A DNA stretch of 16,487 nt from Faecalimonas sp. (GTDB lineage: Bacteria > Bacillota_A > Clostridia > Lachnospirales > Lachnospiraceae). Numbering within the stretch: the stretch's first letter is position 1; each line of letters begins with the position of its first letter. Under the pieces are notes generated by a model. It saw only the letters and a program-made list of their open reading frames with translations. It was not told the DNA's origin and did not search any database. Position numbers and translations under genes: made by a program. The stretch lies in contig JAPFCT010000366.1 of the NCBI GenBank assembly GCA_026169575.1, positions 1 to 16,487 of the forward strand, given 5' to 3'. Below, piece by piece: positions 13,943 through 16,487 of this stretch.

Positions 13943-15274
13943 CTAGTCTCCTACGCCGACTGCGGCAGACTGCACTGCCGGATTGTCGATCAGACTGCCA
14001 TCCGCGTCAAACCTGGATCCATGACACGGGCAGTCCCATGTCTCTTCCTCCGGATTCCACCTCAGCTTACATCCCAGGTGGGGACAGCGGATCCCTCCAG
14101 GAGCAGCCAGCCCTTTTGCACTCTTTCCGCCTTCTGCCGCCGCTGCTTTCAGCGCTTTGACCGGCACTCTCTGCGGCGAGAATACTCTGGCATTTCCACT
14201 GTTTTTCTGACAAATCTGTTCTGTGACCATCCGCGCTGCCGCCATCGAGGAGGTCATTCCCCACTTCCCAAATCCCGTTTCCACATACCATTTCTGATTT
14301 CTTGCGGTGTACCGTCCGATATACGGGATTCCATCAAGTGTCATACAGTCCTGCGCAGACCATCTGCAGACAGTCTCGCAGTTGCCCCAGTATTCTCTCG
14401 CCCGCTTCTCAAGTTTCTGATATTGTCCCCCGTCCTCATTCTCCCCGGTGCGGTGTCCTGCCCCTCCAAGCAGCGTAAACTCCCGGAAATTCCGGAAGGA
14501 AAAGTCTTCCCCGGAATCTACACCTAGATATAAATGCTCCAAATGCTGTGCATGCCGCAGCGCAAGCACATAGCTTCGCTCCTGGTGCATTCTTGCAAAA
14601 TAATACCCCGGCGCATTCACGATCGGATAATGGGAAGCAAATACAACCGTATCTGCCAGCACATTTCCATGATCCGTATAAATTTTACCATCCTCCACAC
14701 CGGTCACCTGCGTCTTCTCATAGATCATAAGCTGTTCTGCAAGCGCCTTTAAAAATAACAGTGGATGAAATGTCGCCTGCCCCTGGTAACAGATACTTCC
14801 CGCCACCGGAAACGGCAGTTCAGTCTCTGTCGTAAAATCTGCGGCGATCCCCAGCCGGACCGCTGCCTCCACTTCCCGTTTGATCTGTTCCGCATCCGTC
14901 AGTGAATAGAGATAGGAACTGCACTCGCGAAAATCACAGGCAATCTTCTCCTCCTGCACAAGCTGGCTGTACATCTTCAGCGCCCGCTTATTTGCGCTGA
15001 CATACATTCTTGCTTTCTCTTCCCCCGCCTCTCGCAGTAACTTTTCGTAAATCAAATTGTGAGAAACCGTAATCTTCGCCGTAGTACCCGCAGTCTGCCC
15101 ACTTCCGACCCGGTTTCCCTCAAGCACGATCACTTCTTTTCCTGCCCGCTTTAAGAAAAATGCAGTCAAAATCCCTGCCATCCCTCCGCCGATCACCGCC
15201 ACTTCTGCCCGGATGCTATGAGAAAGCGCAGAAGATGCAGGGATCTTACTTGTCCTTGTCCAGATCGTATCCAT
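13943..15274 (-). CDS. FAD-dependent oxidoreductase with C-terminal Rieske domain
   Basis: This 443-residue protein joins a DAO-type flavoprotein to a Rieske iron-sulphur domain. In numbering from the GTG three codons upstream (15283), the FAD-binding GGGMAG is at residues 32-37, followed by the VIVLEGNRVGSGQTAGTTAK region. The body includes GWS-type and GIPYIGRY segments, and the last 50 residues carry the Rieske ligands C-x-H (Cys400, His402) and C-x2-H (Cys418, His421), with Cys405 and Cys420 for the disulphide. It is expected to move electrons between a bound substrate and an iron-sulphur partner; the substrate is unknown. I start at the ATG (15274) because GAGGTGG lies 5 bases upstream, which covers the GTG. 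It is slightly shorter than relatives of about 500 residues. Its leader holds three 27-base repeats. Confidence 0.9.
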   Translation of the reverse strand: MDTIWTRTSKIPASSALSHSIRAEVAVIGGGMAGILTAFFLKRAGKEVIVLEGNRVGSGQTAGTTAKITVSHNLIYEKLLREAGEEKARMYVSANKRALKMYSQLVQEEKIACDFRECSSYLYSLTDAEQIKREVEAAVRLGIAADFTTETELPFPVAGSICYQGQATFHPLLFLKALAEQLMIYEKTQVTGVEDGKIYTDHGNVLADTVVFASHYPIVNAPGYYFARMHQERSYVLALRHAQHLEHLYLGVDSGEDFSFRNFREFTLLGGAGHRTGENEDGGQYQKLEKRAREYWGNCETVCRWSAQDCMTLDGIPYIGRYTARNQKWYVETGFGKWGMTSSMAAARMVTEQICQKNSGNARVFSPQRVPVKALKAAAAEGGKSAKGLAAPGGIRCPHLGCKLRWNPEEETWDCPCHGSRFDADGSLIDNPAVQSAAVGVGD

Positions 15275-15289
15275 AACTTCCACCTCAAA

Positions 15290-15370
15290 CTTCTTATTTT
15301 TATCTCTTACCGGAAACTTCTTAGTTCCATCTATGATCGAAATCTTCTTAGATCCATCTATTGCTGAACC
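15290..15370 (-). repeat. Three degenerate 27-base tandem repeats in an open frame
   Basis: The core CTTCTTA recurs on the plus strand at 15290, 15317 and 15344, exactly 27 bases apart, and is accompanied by a conserved CCATCTA/TATCT block. The period is nine codons and the repeats are in frame with the oxidoreductase gene. The conceptual peptide reads IDGSKKISI, IDGTKKFPV, RDKNKKFEV. The frame is open back to a TGA near 15392 but has no ATG, GTG or TTG before the repeats, so they are probably untranslated leader. Confidence 0.6.
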
Positions 15371-15505
15371 CTTCCTGATTTCCAGCTGTCACTGAAAGTA
15401 TGGACACTCCTCTTCCCACTTATTCTGTTTCTTCTATTTTTTATCCTCATCCCACGCTCATTTCACAGTTGCAGTGCAATTAGGTAAATCTGCCGGGAGA
15501 ACTTT

Positions 15506-16342
15506 CTACACCTTTCCCTCCTTAAATGCAAGGATCATTTCATTTGTCAGGCTGATATGCTTCTCTGTTACTGGAATCTTCTCCCGCTCAAACCACTCTG
15601 CCAGCGCCAGTTCTTCCCTGTCAAGTGTGATCTCGTCACTCCCATCCAGATCTGCAAAAAATCCAAACAGCAGTGTATCTGAAAAAGACCAGGGCTGACT
15701 CTTGTAATAACGCAGGTTTTTCACCTTGAGCCCGACTTCCTCCATCACTTCCCGCTGTACCGTCTCCTCGATCGTCTCACCGATTTCTGCAAATCCGGCA
15801 ATCAACGCATATTTTTTATAATCTCTGCCTGCATACTTTGACATCAGCAGACGATCACCGTCTGTCACACCGATGATCACCGCCGGACAGATTTTTGGAA
15901 ATTCCATCTGTCCACAGTGTTCACAGCGCATCATGCGTTCTTTTTTATCATGTACCATCGGTCTGCCGCATACTCCGCAGAACTTTCTGCTTCGATACCA
16001 GTTATACAGCTGGAAACCTGTGATCCCCGCAAATGCAAGATACATTGGCTTCGCCTGCCGGAAATATTCGGTACGTTCCATCTGAAATGCCGGAAGCTGT
16101 GCGTGACTGATATGTTCCCCCAGATAAAACCGCGTTCCGTCTATTTCAAACAGATATGTATAGTTCTCATAGACCCCCTCATTTTCCTTCTCCAACTCTG
16201 CAAACGTCGGAAAACGAATTTCCTCTCCCTGTTTCTCCAACAGCACCTGATGTCCTTCATAACATAGCATTATGCTGTCCTTCTCCGGCGGCTTCGGATG
16301 GTATTCATTCCGATACCGGTGTGGCGCAATGTCCTGAATCAT
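15506..16342 (-). CDS. nudC: NADH pyrophosphatase NudC (Nudix hydrolase)
   Basis: This 278-residue cytoplasmic protein hydrolyses NADH to NMNH and AMP, and NudC-type enzymes also remove NAD caps from RNA. The domains appear in order: a variable N-terminal domain, a zinc ribbon with Cys122-x2-Cys125 and Cys140-x2-Cys143, a complete Nudix box (Gly183, Glu189, Arg197-Glu198, Glu201-Glu202, Gly204), and just after it SQPWSF (215-220), the family's SQPWPF-type signature with Ser in place of the second Pro. The length fits (E. coli NudC is 257). The ribosome site AGAGGT lies 8 bases before the ATG. It begins 21 bases after the stop of the gene at the right edge, so they are probably co-transcribed. 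The gap to the FAD/Rieske gene (about 230 bases) has no clear terminator. Confidence 0.94.
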   Translation of the reverse strand: MIQDIAPHRYRNEYHPKPPEKDSIMLCYEGHQVLLEKQGEEIRFPTFAELEKENEGVYENYTYLFEIDGTRFYLGEHISHAQLPAFQMERTEYFRQAKPMYLAFAGITGFQLYNWYRSRKFCGVCGRPMVHDKKERMMRCEHCGQMEFPKICPAVIIGVTDGDRLLMSKYAGRDYKKYALIAGFAEIGETIEETVQREVMEEVGLKVKNLRYYKSQPWSFSDTLLFGFFADLDGSDEITLDREELALAEWFEREKIPVTEKHISLTNEMILAFKEGKV

Positions 16343-16363
16343 GATTTCTTACCTCTTTTTCTT

Positions 16364-16487
16364 CTATTTTTCTATTATATATTTTGGGACACCATCCTGC
16401 ATGGTATTTTCAGAAATAGCCAAGCTCTCTTTTGCCCATCTATTTCCATACGCTTTTATCTGCCTGCGAAATACTCCTCTTTCAGAA
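16364..16487 (-). CDS. C-terminal tail of an unidentified gene, cut by window edge
   Basis: A frame on the minus strand is open from the right edge to TAG at 16364, giving about 40 residues with coding-like composition, containing RQIKAYGNRWAKESLAISEN and ending GVPKYIIEK. I do not recognise the family from this piece. It ends 21 bases before nudC on the same strand, so it is probably the upstream partner of nudC in an operon. Confidence 0.5.
   Translation of the reverse strand, partial: SERGVFRRQIKAYGNRWAKESLAISENTMQDGVPKYIIEK

Noticed and set aside
14021..14527. Plus-strand 168-codon open frame opposite the FAD/Rieske gene
   Set aside because: It is antisense to a gene with clear FAD and Rieske motifs; the frame is open because of the base composition of that region.

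Overview
The window looks like chromosome from an anaerobic Firmicute of class Clostridia, probably a Lachnospiraceae-type gut bacterium. The evidence is the moderate-to-low GC, strong GGAGG-type ribosome binding sites, sigma-A-like promoters, an in-frame UGA read as selenocysteine in a glycine-reductase-type subunit, and a type Ic aspartate aminotransferase. The genus cannot be fixed from the sequence alone. No tRNA, rRNA, insertion sequence, CRISPR array or riboswitch was seen.

Layout. Left part, all on the minus strand: a lipoprotein cut by the left edge, a YfcE-type phosphodiesterase overlapping it by ATGA, and an lrgA-lrgB membrane pair. Centre (about 2.2-10.9 kb): an accessory-looking block around a divergent promoter region at 7735-8044. 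Leftward from it run a DhaS-like TetR regulator and an overlapping short GrdB paralogue with Cys in place of selenocysteine, ended by a terminator. A second promoter then drives a GrdE-like subunit, a selenocysteine-containing GrdB and an M20 amidohydrolase, ended by a strong terminator. Rightward run an L-lactate-permease-family transporter and an alpha/beta hydrolase, ended by two hairpins. Right part, all on the minus strand: aspartate aminotransferase with its own clear promoter; a set of FAD/Rieske oxidoreductase, tocopherol-cyclase-like protein and a lone NuoE-type [2Fe-2S] protein; NudC; and the tail of an unidentified gene at the right edge.

The central block is the notable part. The GrdE/GrdB pair belongs to the glycine/sarcosine/betaine/D-proline reductase superfamily but departs from the textbook enzymes. 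The GrdE-like protein has lost the segment holding the cysteine that becomes the pyruvoyl cofactor. The GrdB selenocysteine motif reads U-x2-S-x2-C rather than the usual U-x2-C-x2-C. A second, N-terminally shortened GrdB paralogue carries Cys and is encoded with the regulator. No grdA, grdC or grdD is present in the window. With a carboxylate-type permease and two hydrolases alongside, the simplest reading is a regulated uptake, hydrolysis and selenium-dependent reduction pathway for an unidentified substrate. This is inference. The selenocysteine recoding, the gene order and the missing cysteine are direct observations.
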